Shown here piece by piece: positions 43,433-52,624 of a stretch of DNA of 64,000 bases. The position numbers and the translations under genes were made by a program. This DNA comes from Neisseria bacilliformis (GTDB lineage Bacteria; Pseudomonadota; Gammaproteobacteria; Burkholderiales; Neisseriaceae), in NCBI RefSeq assembly GCF_014055025.1, contig NZ_CP059571.1, positions 1,054,001 to 1,118,000 on the forward strand, written 5' to 3'. How positions within the stretch are numbered: the stretch's first letter is position 1; each line of letters starts with the position of its first letter. The notes below the pieces were generated by a model. That model searched no databases. It had not been told where the DNA came from and saw nothing but the letters and a program-made list of their open reading frames with translations.

Positions 43433-43892
43433 AAAAACAGATTGCGTGTTTCGGGCGGGTTTTCGTTTGGTCGGCAAAGAACGCGTGCGTCGCCTCGGGG
43501 CGGCACACCCTGCAACGCGGCAGAGGCCGTCTGAAAAACCGAAACGGCGTTTTCAGACGGTTTCTTTGATACGTCCACCCGCTCCAAAACCCTGAATGCG
43601 GCAGGTGATGTGTAAGAGGCCGTCTGAAAAAACGAATGTCGTGTTTCGGGCGGCGTTCGCCCGGTCGGCAAAGAACGCGTGCGTCGCCTGGGCGACACAC
43701 CCTACGTCAGCGGCAGAGGCCGTCTGAAAATGCGGTTTCGTTGTTGGGGTAGGGTGTGTGGAGCAAGCCACGCACGCGGTTTTGTTTGGTGGTGGGGGTT
43801 TGCGATGAAACGGGAGGCCGTCTGAAAAGCAAAGAGGCCGTCTGAAAACCGTAAATCCGATTTTCAGACGGCCTCTGTTGATGGTGGCCGAA
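43433..43892. other. Repeat-filled spacer between hflX and guaB
   Basis: No gene is supported. Three family A half copies (about 43466-43512, 43664-43706, 43750-43787) are interleaved with DUS inverted pairs near 43523-43562 and at 43833-43876. The last one terminates guaB. Confidence 0.65.
43833..43876. terminator. DUS terminator of guaB
   Basis: GAGGCCGTCTGAAAA twice in one direction, facing TTTTCAGACGGCCTC, 17 bases past the guaB stop. Confidence 0.7.
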
Positions 43893-45371
<1,479 letters not shown>

Positions 45372-45518
45372 TCAGCGGTTGGAAATTTAAAATGCACGCA
45401 ATTGTAGCATATTTGCCGCGCCCGTCCCAAAGGCTTTTCCCGATAACATGGCGGCATACCGGCAAATACAGTACAATAAGCGTTATTTTCCGTTATTTTG
45501 AGAAAAGCGAGACAAACG

Positions 45519-46004
45519 ATGCACATTACTCCCCTTGCAAAAGCACTGTTGTTGGCCAGCCTGCTGGTGTCGGGCAGCCTTTCCGCCAAAGAAGTTTACC
45601 GCTGGAAAGAAAAAGCGGGATACAACAAATACTCCGACGTGCCGCGCGGCCTCAAACCAACCGAGTCCACCATCATCAACGTGCGCACGCACAAAGTAAC
45701 CCCGCCGGCCACTTCTTCGGTACAGCCCTCGCCGGTAACCACCGTCGGCGACCCGAACGCCACACCGCCCAACGCCCAGCCTTCGCTGGCCGAGCAGCAG
45801 GCCGCGATCAGCGCGAAAATCGCCGAGGAAAACAAAGCGGCCGAGCAGCGCAACAAGGAAATCGAAGAGCAGAACAAGCAGGCGGCGGAAGCCAACTGCA
45901 AAACCGCCCAGATGAACCTGTCCTACGCGCAAACCGCGAAAACCGACAAACGCGAAGCCCTGATCGAACGCTTTAACCAGGACGTTTCCAAATACTGTAA
46001 ATAA
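45519..46004 (+). CDS. DUF4124-domain exported protein
   Basis: A 161-residue protein with a signal peptide (MHITPLAKALLLASLLVSGS, cleavage near SLSA) and the DUF4124 motif KEVYRWKEKAGYNKYSDVPR directly after. A proline/threonine-rich linker (about 50-85) leads to a charged coiled-coil region (IAEENKAAEQRNKEIEEQNK) and two cysteines near the end. ATG 45519 follows GAGAAAAGCGAG. Probably periplasmic; function of the family is unknown. Closed by a DUS terminator at 46024. Confidence 0.82.
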   Translation: MHITPLAKALLLASLLVSGSLSAKEVYRWKEKAGYNKYSDVPRGLKPTESTIINVRTHKVTPPATSSVQPSPVTTVGDPNATPPNAQPSLAEQQAAISAKIAEENKAAEQRNKEIEEQNKQAAEANCKTAQMNLSYAQTAKTDKREALIERFNQDVSKYCK

Positions 46005-46023
46005 AGTATCGGCGTAACACACA

Positions 46024-46060
46024 GAGGCCGTCTGAAAAACGATTTTCAGACGGCCTCTTT
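46024..46060. terminator. DUS inverted-pair terminator
   Basis: GAGGCCGTCTGAAAA and TTTTCAGACGGCCTC, 20 bases after the DUF4124 gene. Confidence 0.8.
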
Positions 46061-46080
46061 GCCGTTTCACCACCGCCGGT

Positions 46081-46213
46081 TTTATAGTGGATACAGATGA
46101 AAAGTATCCTGTGTAGGCCGGGCTTCAGCCCAGCAAAATATCGGGGGAATAGCAAGGCAGCCGGGCTAAAACCTGGCCTACGATGGGTATCTTGTATTTT
46201 GTTCCACTATAAA
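46081..46213. mobile_element. TATAGTGGA-ended Correia-like small element
   Basis: 133 bp with ends TTTATAGTGGATACAGATG and CAAAATAC-type TTGTTCCACTATAAA, i.e. imperfect inverted repeats of about 28 bp. The TATAGTGGA end is shared by neisserial Correia elements and some insertion sequences, but the interior is different: GGCCGGGCTTCAGCCC and GGGCTAAAACCTGGCC form a secondary palindrome. No coding capacity. Confidence 0.55.
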
Positions 46214-46233
46214 AACAGCCCTAAAAAACAACC

Positions 46234-47622
46234 CTAATCGCAGACGCGGATATTGTGCCGCTCTTTTTTGAATTTCTCTTTGATCAGGGCGGGCAGGGAA
46301 TGGTCGAAATACCAAGAGCCGTCGGGCAGGCGCAGCGCGCCGCCGGAGCAGACGGATGTTATCCGCACGCCGGTGTCGGCGTCGGTCTCCGTGATTTCCA
46401 GCGCGTGCGCTCTCCCCCAGCCGGCCACTGGCAGCAGCCGCGCCGCAGCGGCTGTGCGGCGGTTGTGTTCTTCGAGGCCGTCCGAAAGGCAGGCGCAGCC
46501 GCCCGACAAGGCGGCGGGGCAGGGCGTGTCGCGGGAATAGCCATCAGGCAGAATGTCGAGCCGCTGCGGGCAAAGGCCGTTGCCCCTCGCCCATTCCACC
46601 AAAGCCTGCCGCGCCGCTTTTTTGTTGGGAAACAGGCCGTACGGCTGTTCGGCAAAGCGGCCGTCTGAAAGCCGTTCCAACTTCGTCTGCATGCATCCGT
46701 TTTCGCTGCTGCGCAGGCGCACGGTGAGGAAATCCTGCTGCGCCGCCGCGTGTTGCGGGTTTTCAGACGGCCTCAAACCGTATTCCGCCGCCAGCTGCGC
46801 TTTCAGCGTCAGCGCGTGCAGCGGGCCGGCGGCGGGCAGGAAGCGCAGCGATGCCGCCGCCCGCGCCTGTTCCGACGCGGCCAGCCGGCGCGCCGCTTCG
46901 GAGAACGCGTGCCGGTGTGCCGCCAAATGCAGCGGCCTGCCCGATTCGTCCAGCCACAGCAGCGCGCCGCAGCCGTCCGAAAGCGCGTAAAGCTGTTCTT
47001 CTAAGGCGGCGGGCAGCGCGCTCGGCAGCTTGGGTTGCAGCAAATGGCACGCGTGCGCCGCAAAGGTTTCAGAACCCTGCTCGCGCAGGGCGGTTTCCAG
47101 ATAATCGGCCACTGCCAGCACGTCGTCCGTCGCGCGGTGGCGCGATGCTGCGGCGATGCCGTGGCGTTCGATGATGCTTTCGAGGCTGTGTTTGTAAAAC
47201 TGCGGATACAGGCGGCGCGAAAGCTGCACCGTGCACAGCGTCGGCGCGGCAAAGGGCAGGCCGCAGCGGGCGAACGCGCGGCGCAGGAAGGTGTAGTCGA
47301 ATTTGCTGTTGTGCGCCAGCAGGATGCAGCCGCGCAAGAGCGGCAGCAGCTCGTGCGCCAGGGCGGAAAACGGCGGCGCGCCGGCCACGGTTTCGTCGCC
47401 GATGCCGGTCAGCCTGCGGATAAAGGGCGGAATCGGCCGTTCGGGATGAACCAGGCTGTGATAAGGGGTAACCGTGCCGCCGTCGAAACGCAGAAAGGCG
47501 ATTTCGGTAATCCGGTCAGTGTCGAAACTGCCGCCGGTAGTTTCCAAATCGACGATTGCCGCCGGCCGGCCGAATATCGCCAAAGCCGCCGCCAGCAGCG
47601 GGCGTTGCGAAATGTCGTCCAT
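46234..47622 (-). CDS. DnaQ-family 3'-5' exonuclease with a degenerate GIY-YIG-like C-terminal part
   Basis: A 462-residue protein. The exonuclease domain has ExoI AIVDLETTGGSFDTDRITEI, ExoII LLAHNSKFDYTFL and ExoIII HRATDDVLAVADYL, complete for catalysis. From about residue 225 the sequence GALLWLDESGRPLHLAAHRH aligns in position with the GIY-YIG region of DnaQ-Cho/UvrC-like fusions, but the GIY and YIG residues are lost. ATG 47622 is used because the longer frame lacks a ribosome site. Likely DNA repair; an inactive second domain might only bind DNA. DUS copies lie within the coding region (LRPSENP, LSDGR). Confidence 0.8.
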   Translation of the reverse strand: MDDISQRPLLAAALAIFGRPAAIVDLETTGGSFDTDRITEIAFLRFDGGTVTPYHSLVHPERPIPPFIRRLTGIGDETVAGAPPFSALAHELLPLLRGCILLAHNSKFDYTFLRRAFARCGLPFAAPTLCTVQLSRRLYPQFYKHSLESIIERHGIAAASRHRATDDVLAVADYLETALREQGSETFAAHACHLLQPKLPSALPAALEEQLYALSDGCGALLWLDESGRPLHLAAHRHAFSEAARRLAASEQARAAASLRFLPAAGPLHALTLKAQLAAEYGLRPSENPQHAAAQQDFLTVRLRSSENGCMQTKLERLSDGRFAEQPYGLFPNKKAARQALVEWARGNGLCPQRLDILPDGYSRDTPCPAALSGGCACLSDGLEEHNRRTAAAARLLPVAGWGRAHALEITETDADTGVRITSVCSGGALRLPDGSWYFDHSLPALIKEKFKKERHNIRVCD

Positions 47623-47692
47623 AAAATTCCTTTGCGCTTCAAACAAAACGCGGCATTTTACCGCGCCGAAGGCAAATTCACAGCACAAACGC

Positions 47693-47721
47693 TTGACGAT
47701 TTTGCAAACGCTCCATATAAT
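47693..47721 (+). promoter_or_regulatory. tRNA operon promoter
   Basis: TTGACG (47693-47698), 17-base spacer, TATAAT (47716-47721), then GC-rich TCCGCG, a discriminator typical of stringently controlled stable-RNA promoters, 13 bases before tRNA-Arg. Confidence 0.85.
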
Positions 47722-47734
47722 CCGCGTTTTTCTC

Positions 47735-47811
47735 GCACCCGTAGCTCAGTTGGATAGAGTATCTGGCTACGAACCAGAGGGTCGGGCGTTCGAATCGCTC
47801 CGGGTGCGCCA
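47735..47811 (+). tRNA. tRNA-Arg (anticodon ACG)
   Basis: 77 nt with encoded CCA. Acceptor arms GCACCCG and CGGGTGC pair fully; anticodon loop CTACGAA in stem TCTGG/CCAGA; TTCGAAT T-loop. The A34 wobble base requires deamination to inosine. Confidence 0.97.
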
Positions 47812-47825
47812 AACAACTCATCGCC

Positions 47826-47900
47826 GCGCCCATCGTCTAGCGGTTAGGACATCGCCCTTTCACGGCGGTAACCGGGGTTCGATTCCCCGTGGGCGTGCCA
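47826..47900 (+). tRNA. tRNA-Glu (anticodon TTC)
   Basis: 75 nt with encoded CCA. Acceptor GCGCCCA pairs with TGGGCGT, the first pair being G-U; anticodon loop CTTTCAC; T-loop TTCGATT. Lies 14 bases after tRNA-Arg, one transcript. Confidence 0.96.
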
Positions 47901-47910
47901 GTTTCTCCAA

Positions 47911-47947
47911 AAGGATTTCCGTTTTTCAGCCGGAAATCCTTTTTTTC
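47911..47947 (+). terminator. Terminator of the tRNA operon
   Basis: AAGGATTTCCG (47911-47921) and CGGAAATCCTT (47931-47941) form an 11-bp perfect stem followed by a T-run. Confidence 0.92.
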
Positions 47948-48072
47948 GTGTTTGCTTGCGGAAAACCTGCATCGCAGACGCTTCTTGCGCCGTCAAACAG
48001 CCAAAAGGCCGTCTGAAAAGTGTAGAATCCGGATTTTGAAAACCGTTAAATCCGTTTAAGAAAGGAAAAAAC

Positions 48073-48438
48073 ATGACGGGCAATCCGGTCGGCTGGTTCG
48101 GCATTCACGCGCGGGATATGGCGCGGGCGAGGGCGTTTTATGAAAACGTGTTCGGACAGCCTTTGCAGGAAGTGGCGGGCGGACGTTTTTATCTGTTCGG
48201 CGCAGACTGGCAACGCTACGGCGTGAGCGGCATGATTTGGCACGACGAGGGCGCGGATGCCGCGGCCTGCGGCGGCTGCACGCTGTTTTTCAGCTGCGAC
48301 GACTGCGAGGCGGCGGCGCAAAAGGCGGTGGCCTGCGGCGGCAAACTGTTGCAGGAAAAATTCCCCATCGCCAACGGCTTCGCGGCCTTTGTCGAAGACA
48401 GCGAGGGCAACCGCATCGGCCTGCATTCGCAGCGGTGA
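48073..48438 (+). CDS. VOC-superfamily protein (glyoxalase/bleomycin-resistance fold)
   Basis: A 121-residue single VOC unit: GWFGIHARDMARARAFYENV begins the first beta-alpha-beta module and FVEDSEGNRIGLHS ends the second, with the usual metal-ligand positions H and E visible at both ends. Five cysteines in the middle (AAACGGCTLFFSCDDCEA; VACGG) are unusual. Substrate unknown. ATG 48073 follows AAGAAAGGAAAAAAC. A DUS precedes it at 48006. Confidence 0.82.
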   Translation: MTGNPVGWFGIHARDMARARAFYENVFGQPLQEVAGGRFYLFGADWQRYGVSGMIWHDEGADAAACGGCTLFFSCDDCEAAAQKAVACGGKLLQEKFPIANGFAAFVEDSEGNRIGLHSQR

Positions 48439-48564
48439 TTTTTGTGTAAACGCCGCCCACCCTGCGCAGAGCGCGGCTTGCGCGGCGGGTGTTTGGCTAT
48501 ATAATCGCCCGCACACGGCCTGCGCCGTGTATCTGTTCCCGTAATATTTTTGAAGGAAACCAGT

Positions 48565-48786
48565 ATGAAAAAAGTACTTGCACTGACACTCGCCTCACTT
48601 GCCCTGGCCGCCTGTTCCAGCACCTGGCACGGTATGAAGGAAGATACTTCCGAAAACGTGGAAAAAACCGGCGAAGGCATCGAACGTGGTTGGGACAAAA
48701 CCAAAGACGCGGTGAAAAGAGGCGGTAACGCGGTCGGTCGCGGTATCAGCCATGTCGGCGAGAAAATTGAAAACGCCACCGAATAA
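48565..48786 (+). CDS. Entericidin-like small lipoprotein
   Basis: A 73-residue lipoprotein: MKKVLALTLASLALAAC gives a signal peptide with lipobox LAAC (Cys17). The mature peptide is amphipathic and glycine-rich (NVEKTGEGIERGWDKTKDAV, GRGISHVGEKIENA), as in the entericidin EcnA/EcnB family linked to envelope stress. ATG 48565 follows GAAGGAAACCAGT. No paired antidote-type gene is adjacent. Confidence 0.82.
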   Translation: MKKVLALTLASLALAACSSTWHGMKEDTSENVEKTGEGIERGWDKTKDAVKRGGNAVGRGISHVGEKIENATE

Positions 48787-48796
48787 GCGTTATCCG

Positions 48797-48873
48797 CAGG
48801 GTCTGTTGGCATTCGGTTTGCGAAGCGGATTTTCCCCAAAAATACCGCCGCACAGTTGATTGCCAACACACTT
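48797..48873. repeat. Family B MITE-like element, 77-bp short form
   Basis: Ends CAGGGTCTGTTGGCATTCGG and TTGATTGCCAACACACTT are inverted repeats. Same length as the copy at 54561, implying a common internally deleted form. Confidence 0.6.
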
Positions 48874-48876
48874 CGG

Positions 48877-48912
48877 GCAGCCCGAAGCCGCTTCGGGCTG
48901 CTTCTTTGCACC
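48877..48912 (+). terminator. Intrinsic terminator between the entericidin gene and leuD
   Basis: GCAGCCCGAAG and CTTCGGGCTGC (48877-48887, 48891-48901) form a perfect 11-bp stem with a 3-base loop followed by TTCTTT. Confidence 0.75.
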
Positions 48913-48950
48913 TGAGTGCCAACGCTGCAACGCAGATATAGGAACACACC

Positions 48951-49592
48951 GTGAAAGCATTTACCAAACTGACCGCCATCGTCGCCCCGCTCGACCGCGC
49001 CAATGTCGATACCGACGCGATTATCCCCAAACAGTTTCTCAAATCCATCAAACGCTCCGGCTTCGGGCCGAACGCTTTTGACGAATGGCGTTACCTCGAC
49101 CACGGCGAGCCGGGCATGGACAACAGCAAACGCCCGCTCAACCCCGATTTTTCCCTGAACCTGCCGCGCTATCGCGGCGCGCAAATCCTGCTCACGCGCA
49201 AGAATTTCGGCTGCGGCTCTTCGCGCGAACACGCGCCGTGGGCTTTGGACGACTACGGCTTCCGCGCGGTGATTGCGCCCAGCTTCGCCGATATTTTCTT
49301 CAACAACTGCTACAAAAACGGCCTGCTGCCGATTGTGCTGGACGAAGAAATTGTAGAGCGGCTGTTTCAGGAAGTAGAGGCCAATGAAGGCTACGCGCTT
49401 GCAGTCGATTTGGAACGCCAGACCGTTACCACGCCCTCGGGCGAGTCTTTCGCCTTCGACATTACCGAACACCGCAAACACTGCCTGCTCAACGGCTTGG
49501 ACGAAATCGGCCTGACCTTGCAGCACGCTGGCGAAATCGAAGAATTTGAAGCCAAACGCCGCCAAAGCCAGCCGTGGCTGTTTCACGGGTAG
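48951..49592 (+). CDS. leuD: 3-isopropylmalate dehydratase small subunit, GTG start
   Basis: A 213-residue Leu[53 protein letters not shown] and [20 protein letters not shown]. With LeuC, which carries the Fe-S cluster and is not in the window, it isomerises 2- to 3-isopropylmalate in leucine synthesis; LeuB is at the window end. GTG 48951 is the only start matching the family N-terminus; preceding bases ATAGGAACACACC give a ribosome site. Confidence 0.95.
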   Translation: MKAFTKLTAIVAPLDRANVDTDAIIPKQFLKSIKRSGFGPNAFDEWRYLDHGEPGMDNSKRPLNPDFSLNLPRYRGAQILLTRKNFGCGSSREHAPWALDDYGFRAVIAPSFADIFFNNCYKNGLLPIVLDEEIVERLFQEVEANEGYALAVDLERQTVTTPSGESFAFDITEHRKHCLLNGLDEIGLTLQHAGEIEEFEAKRRQSQPWLFHG

Positions 49593-49609
49593 GCGCGGAA
49601 AAATAAACA

Positions 49610-49651
49610 GAGGCCGTCTGAAAACCGTAAAACAGGTTTTCAGACGGCCTC
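49610..49651. terminator. DUS inverted-pair terminator after leuD
   Basis: GAGGCCGTCTGAAAA and TTTTCAGACGGCCTC, 17 bases after the stop. Confidence 0.8.
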
Positions 49652-49711
49652 TTTGCGTTTGCAGCGGCTTGCCGGTAAAGCCGTTTGCAAACAGAAAATG
49701 TGCGCCGTTGG

Positions 49712-49818
49712 GTGGGGTGTGTGGCAAGCCGCGCACGCGGTTTCGGGGTCGTGGGAAAGGCGCGGATGTTTTGTGCGGCAGGGGAACGCGTGCGTCGCTT
49801 TAGGGCGACACACCCTGC
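49712..49818. repeat. Family A element
   Basis: GTGGGGTGTGTGGCAAGCC at the left, GGGCGACACACCCTGC at the right, with the usual internal CGCACGCGGTTT and GAACGCGTGCGTCGC blocks. Stretch 49652-49932 contains only this and a DUS pair. Confidence 0.7.
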
Positions 49819-49932
49819 GTTAGGTTCGGTATGGGTGGGAGAACAGGCCGTCTGAAAAAACGTTTTCGGTTGTGCCGAAACTGTGTTTTCAGACGGCCTC
49901 TTTGCATATTTTGCGGTTTCCGTGTCCGTTGT

Positions 49933-50848
49933 TTATTGCACGATGTGTTTGGCCGGGCTGGGGTTTTCTGTATCGGGTGGCAAGGTGAGGCCGCCGGCGT
50001 CGCAGATTTGGTTTTCCAGCAGGCGGCACATGGCGGTGAGGGCGAGGTCGTTTTCGTTTTTGCCGAAGGGGTCGCTGATTTCGTCGACGATTTCGTTCAG
50101 GCACATGAAGGTGTAGCCGACGAAGGTGGTCATGAAGGGGGTTACCCAGCCGATGGTGTTGACCAGTCCGAAGGGGAGCATGAAGCAGTAGCCGTAGATG
50201 GTGCGGTGCATGAGGACAAAGTAGGCGAAGGGGATGGGGGGTGTTGTTGAGGCGTTCGCAGGCGGTGTGCACTTCGGTGAGTTCGTTCAGGCTGTGTTCG
50301 ACGGTTTGCCACTGGATGCTGTCGGTGTGTCCTTCGCGCAGCAGGCGGGCGTTGTATGCGCCGAGGATGCGGCAGGCGGCAAGCACGGGGTAGCGGGCGG
50401 CGAGCAGGGTGTCGCGCCATTGTTCGGGGGCGGTGCGCAGGATGTCGTCGCGGTAGGGTTCGTGGCGAAGCTGGCGGCGCAGGAGGTGGGCGAAGGCGAT
50501 TTCCAGTTGCAGCATGTCGCGGCGGTCGGACTCGGGGATGGGCAGACTGCCGATGATGCGGGTGAAGCTGCGGCTTTGCTGCAAGAGCCGCCCCCATTGT
50601 TTGCGGCCTTCCCAGAAGCGGTCGTAGGCGGCGGTGTTGCAGAAGCCGTGGAAGATGGCCAGGGCGATGCCCAGCAGGGTGAAGACGGAGGCGTTGAGGG
50701 GGATTTGGTATTTGAGCAGGTGGCTTTGGTAGTAGGAGACGACGGTGGAGAAGAGAAAGAGCAGCAGCAGTGGTTTCCACAGGCGGTTGAAAAACGAGCC
50801 TTGCAGGATGTAGAGGATGCTGATGCGGTGGACGGGGCGGATGATCAT
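49933..50848 (-). pseudogene. Bestrophin-family (UPF0187) channel gene with a frameshift
   Basis: Two frames together make a normal bestrophin of about 304 residues. The upstream frame (start 50848, MIIRPVHRISILYILQGSFF; later HGFCNTAAYDRFWEGRKQWG) is homologous up to RLNNTP, and the downstream frame takes over from IPFAYFV-LMHRTIYGYCFML to the end. The break lies at a run of six C on the coding strand (50236-50241 on the plus strand); one base less would restore the frame. Bestrophins are anion channels. Phase variation, decay or sequencing error are all possible. Confidence 0.8.
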
Positions 50849-50877
50849 GGCGGGCGGTTGGGCGGCGGGCAGATTTT

Positions 50878-50919
50878 GAGGCCGTCTGAAAATCATAAAA
50901 CAGGTTTTCAGACGGCCTC
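50878..50919. terminator. DUS inverted pair upstream of the bestrophin gene
   Basis: GAGGCCGTCTGAAAA and TTTTCAGACGGCCTC lie between ilvE-side repeats and the bestrophin start; read-through from ilvE would be stopped here. Confidence 0.65.
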
Positions 50920-50926
50920 AGCGGGC

Positions 50927-51092
50927 TAGGGTCTGTTGACAATCAACGGTTGCGGCGGCTTTTGCGCCATAAAACGGCATCTGCTGCGTTGGAAACACTC
51001 GCCTATGGACGGCATAGGCTCGTGTTTCCGCCTTGCATCTGCCATTTTCTGTCGAAAAATCCGTTTCGCAAGTTGAATGTCAACACACCTTA
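50927..51092. repeat. Family B MITE-like element, long form
   Basis: 166 bp with ends TAGGGTCTGTTGACAATCAA and TTGAATGTCAACACACCTTA. Interior shares CATAAAACGGCATCTGC with the copy at 31370. Immediately follows ilvE. Confidence 0.75.
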
Positions 51093-51097
51093 GGGCG

Positions 51098-52096
51098 TCA
51101 GCAGACTTCGACCAGCCAGCCGTGTTTGTCTTCGGAATGGCCGTATTGGATGTCGGTGAGTGCTTTGCGCAGGGCGTAGCCGCGTTCGGTGTTCTGTACG
51201 GGGATTTCGCGGCCGCCGATGACGAAGGAGGTTACGGGGGAGATGACGGCGGCGGTGCCGGTGAGGATGGCTTCCGCGCCGTTTTCGACTGCCTCCTGCA
51301 ATTCGGCGACGGTGAAGTTGCGCTCGGATATGGTGTAGCCGGCGTCGCGGGCGACGGTGAGCACGGAGTCGCGGGTGATGCCGTGCAGGAATTCGTCGGT
51401 GAGCGGTTTGGTGATTAATTCGTTGTCTTTAATCAGGATGAAGTTGGACGCGCCGGTTTCCTGCACGTCGCCATTGGGGCAGAACAGCACTTGGTTTGCG
51501 CCGTGTTCGGCTTTGGCTTTGAGCACCCAGGGCATGGCCGAGGCGTAGTTGCCGCCGCATTTGACGCGGCCCATGTGCGGGGCGCAGCGGATGTGTTCGG
51601 TTTCGACGAGGATTTTGACGGGCGAGCCGGCTTTGAAGTAGTCGCCCACGGGTGAGGCGAGGATGTAGAGCAGGGCGGTATCGGAGGGCGCGCCGGCTTT
51701 GCCGATGACGGGGTCGGTGCCGATGAGGGTGGGGCGCAGGTAGAGGGCGGCGGGCGCGTCGGGGATTTCGTCGGCGGCGCGGCGCACCAGTTGCAGCAGC
51801 ATGTCGCGGAAGATGGCGGCATCGGGCTGGGGCAGGCGCAGGATTTGCGCGCTTTGGCGCATGCGGGCGATGTTGGCTTCGGGGCGGAACAGCACGGTTT
51901 TGCCGCCTGCCTGGCGGAAGGCTTTGAGCCCTTCGAAGCATTCGCTGCCGTAGTGCAGGGCGTGTGCGCCCGGCGGCAGGGCGAGGGTTTGCGAGGGCTG
52001 CCATTCTACGGGCTGCCAGGCTTGGTTTTTGTAGGCGGTAACGGGCATTTGGGCGTGGAAAACGCTGCCGAATACGGCGGGGACGGGTCTGCTCAT
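51098..52096 (-). CDS. ilvE: Branched-chain amino-acid aminotransferase
   Basis: A 332-residue fold-type IV PLP enzyme. ALHYGSECFEGLKAFR is the N-terminal signature; the PLP lysine is in GRVKCGGNYASAM; FCPNGDVQETGASNFIL and GITRDSVLTVARDAG follow. It makes leucine, isoleucine and valine from their keto acids. ATG 52096 matches the family start; the longer frame enters the promoter. Divergent from lapA. Its 3' end abuts a family B element. Confidence 0.94.
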   Translation of the reverse strand: MSRPVPAVFGSVFHAQMPVTAYKNQAWQPVEWQPSQTLALPPGAHALHYGSECFEGLKAFRQAGGKTVLFRPEANIARMRQSAQILRLPQPDAAIFRDMLLQLVRRAADEIPDAPAALYLRPTLIGTDPVIGKAGAPSDTALLYILASPVGDYFKAGSPVKILVETEHIRCAPHMGRVKCGGNYASAMPWVLKAKAEHGANQVLFCPNGDVQETGASNFILIKDNELITKPLTDEFLHGITRDSVLTVARDAGYTISERNFTVAELQEAVENGAEAILTGTAAVISPVTSFVIGGREIPVQNTERGYALRKALTDIQYGHSEDKHGWLVEVC

Positions 52097-52287
52097 GGCG
52101 GATACTTTCAAAACCGGATGTGAAAAAACGCAAAGATACGCCTTTCGCGCGCCTTTTGGCAAGGTGCGCGGCCGTGCCCAAACTATGCACGAACCATGCA
52201 CGCGGCGGGCAAATCGTTTACACTGGCGGCCTTTTCCCCGCCGCGCCCGCCTTGCCGGTGTCTTTTCAAACCTTTACGGAGCCGTTT

Positions 52288-52617
52288 ATGAAAGCCGTCT
52301 CGCTGATTTTCAAAGTTTTGATTCTGTTGGTTTTCCTTGTTCTCGCCGTGATTAACACCCAAACCGTCGCCTTCAACTACCTGCCCGGGCAGGGCGTGGA
52401 GTGGCCGCTGATTGTGGTGCTGTTCGGCGCGTTCTTCACCGGCTCGCTGTTCGGCCTGTTTGCCCTGTTCGGCCGCCTGCTGCGCCTGCGTTCGGAAAAC
52501 AGCCGCCTGCGCGCCGAAGTGAAAAAAGCCGCCCGCCTCAACAATACCGACATTGCCGCACCGGCCGCCGCCGCCATGCCCGCGCCCGCCGCGCCCGCGC
52601 CCGCCAAGCAGGACTGA
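52288..52617 (+). CDS. lapA: LapA-domain inner-membrane protein
   Basis: A 109-residue protein with two transmembrane helices (LIFKVLILLVFLVLAVINTQ; LIVVLFGAFFTGSLFGLFAL), then a basic coiled coil (RLRSENSRLRAEVKKAARL) and an Ala/Pro-rich tail. LapA partners LapB in controlling lipopolysaccharide synthesis. ATG 52288 fits the family; seven bases separate its stop from lapB. Confidence 0.9.
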   Translation: MKAVSLIFKVLILLVFLVLAVINTQTVAFNYLPGQGVEWPLIVVLFGAFFTGSLFGLFALFGRLLRLRSENSRLRAEVKKAARLNNTDIAAPAAAAMPAPAAPAPAKQD

Positions 52618-52624
52618 GCCGCCG

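Noticed and set aside
43433-43892. Possible CRISPR-like array
   Set aside because: Regular repeats here are DUS and family A halves with irregular spacing and no spacer-like unique sequences of constant length; no cas genes.
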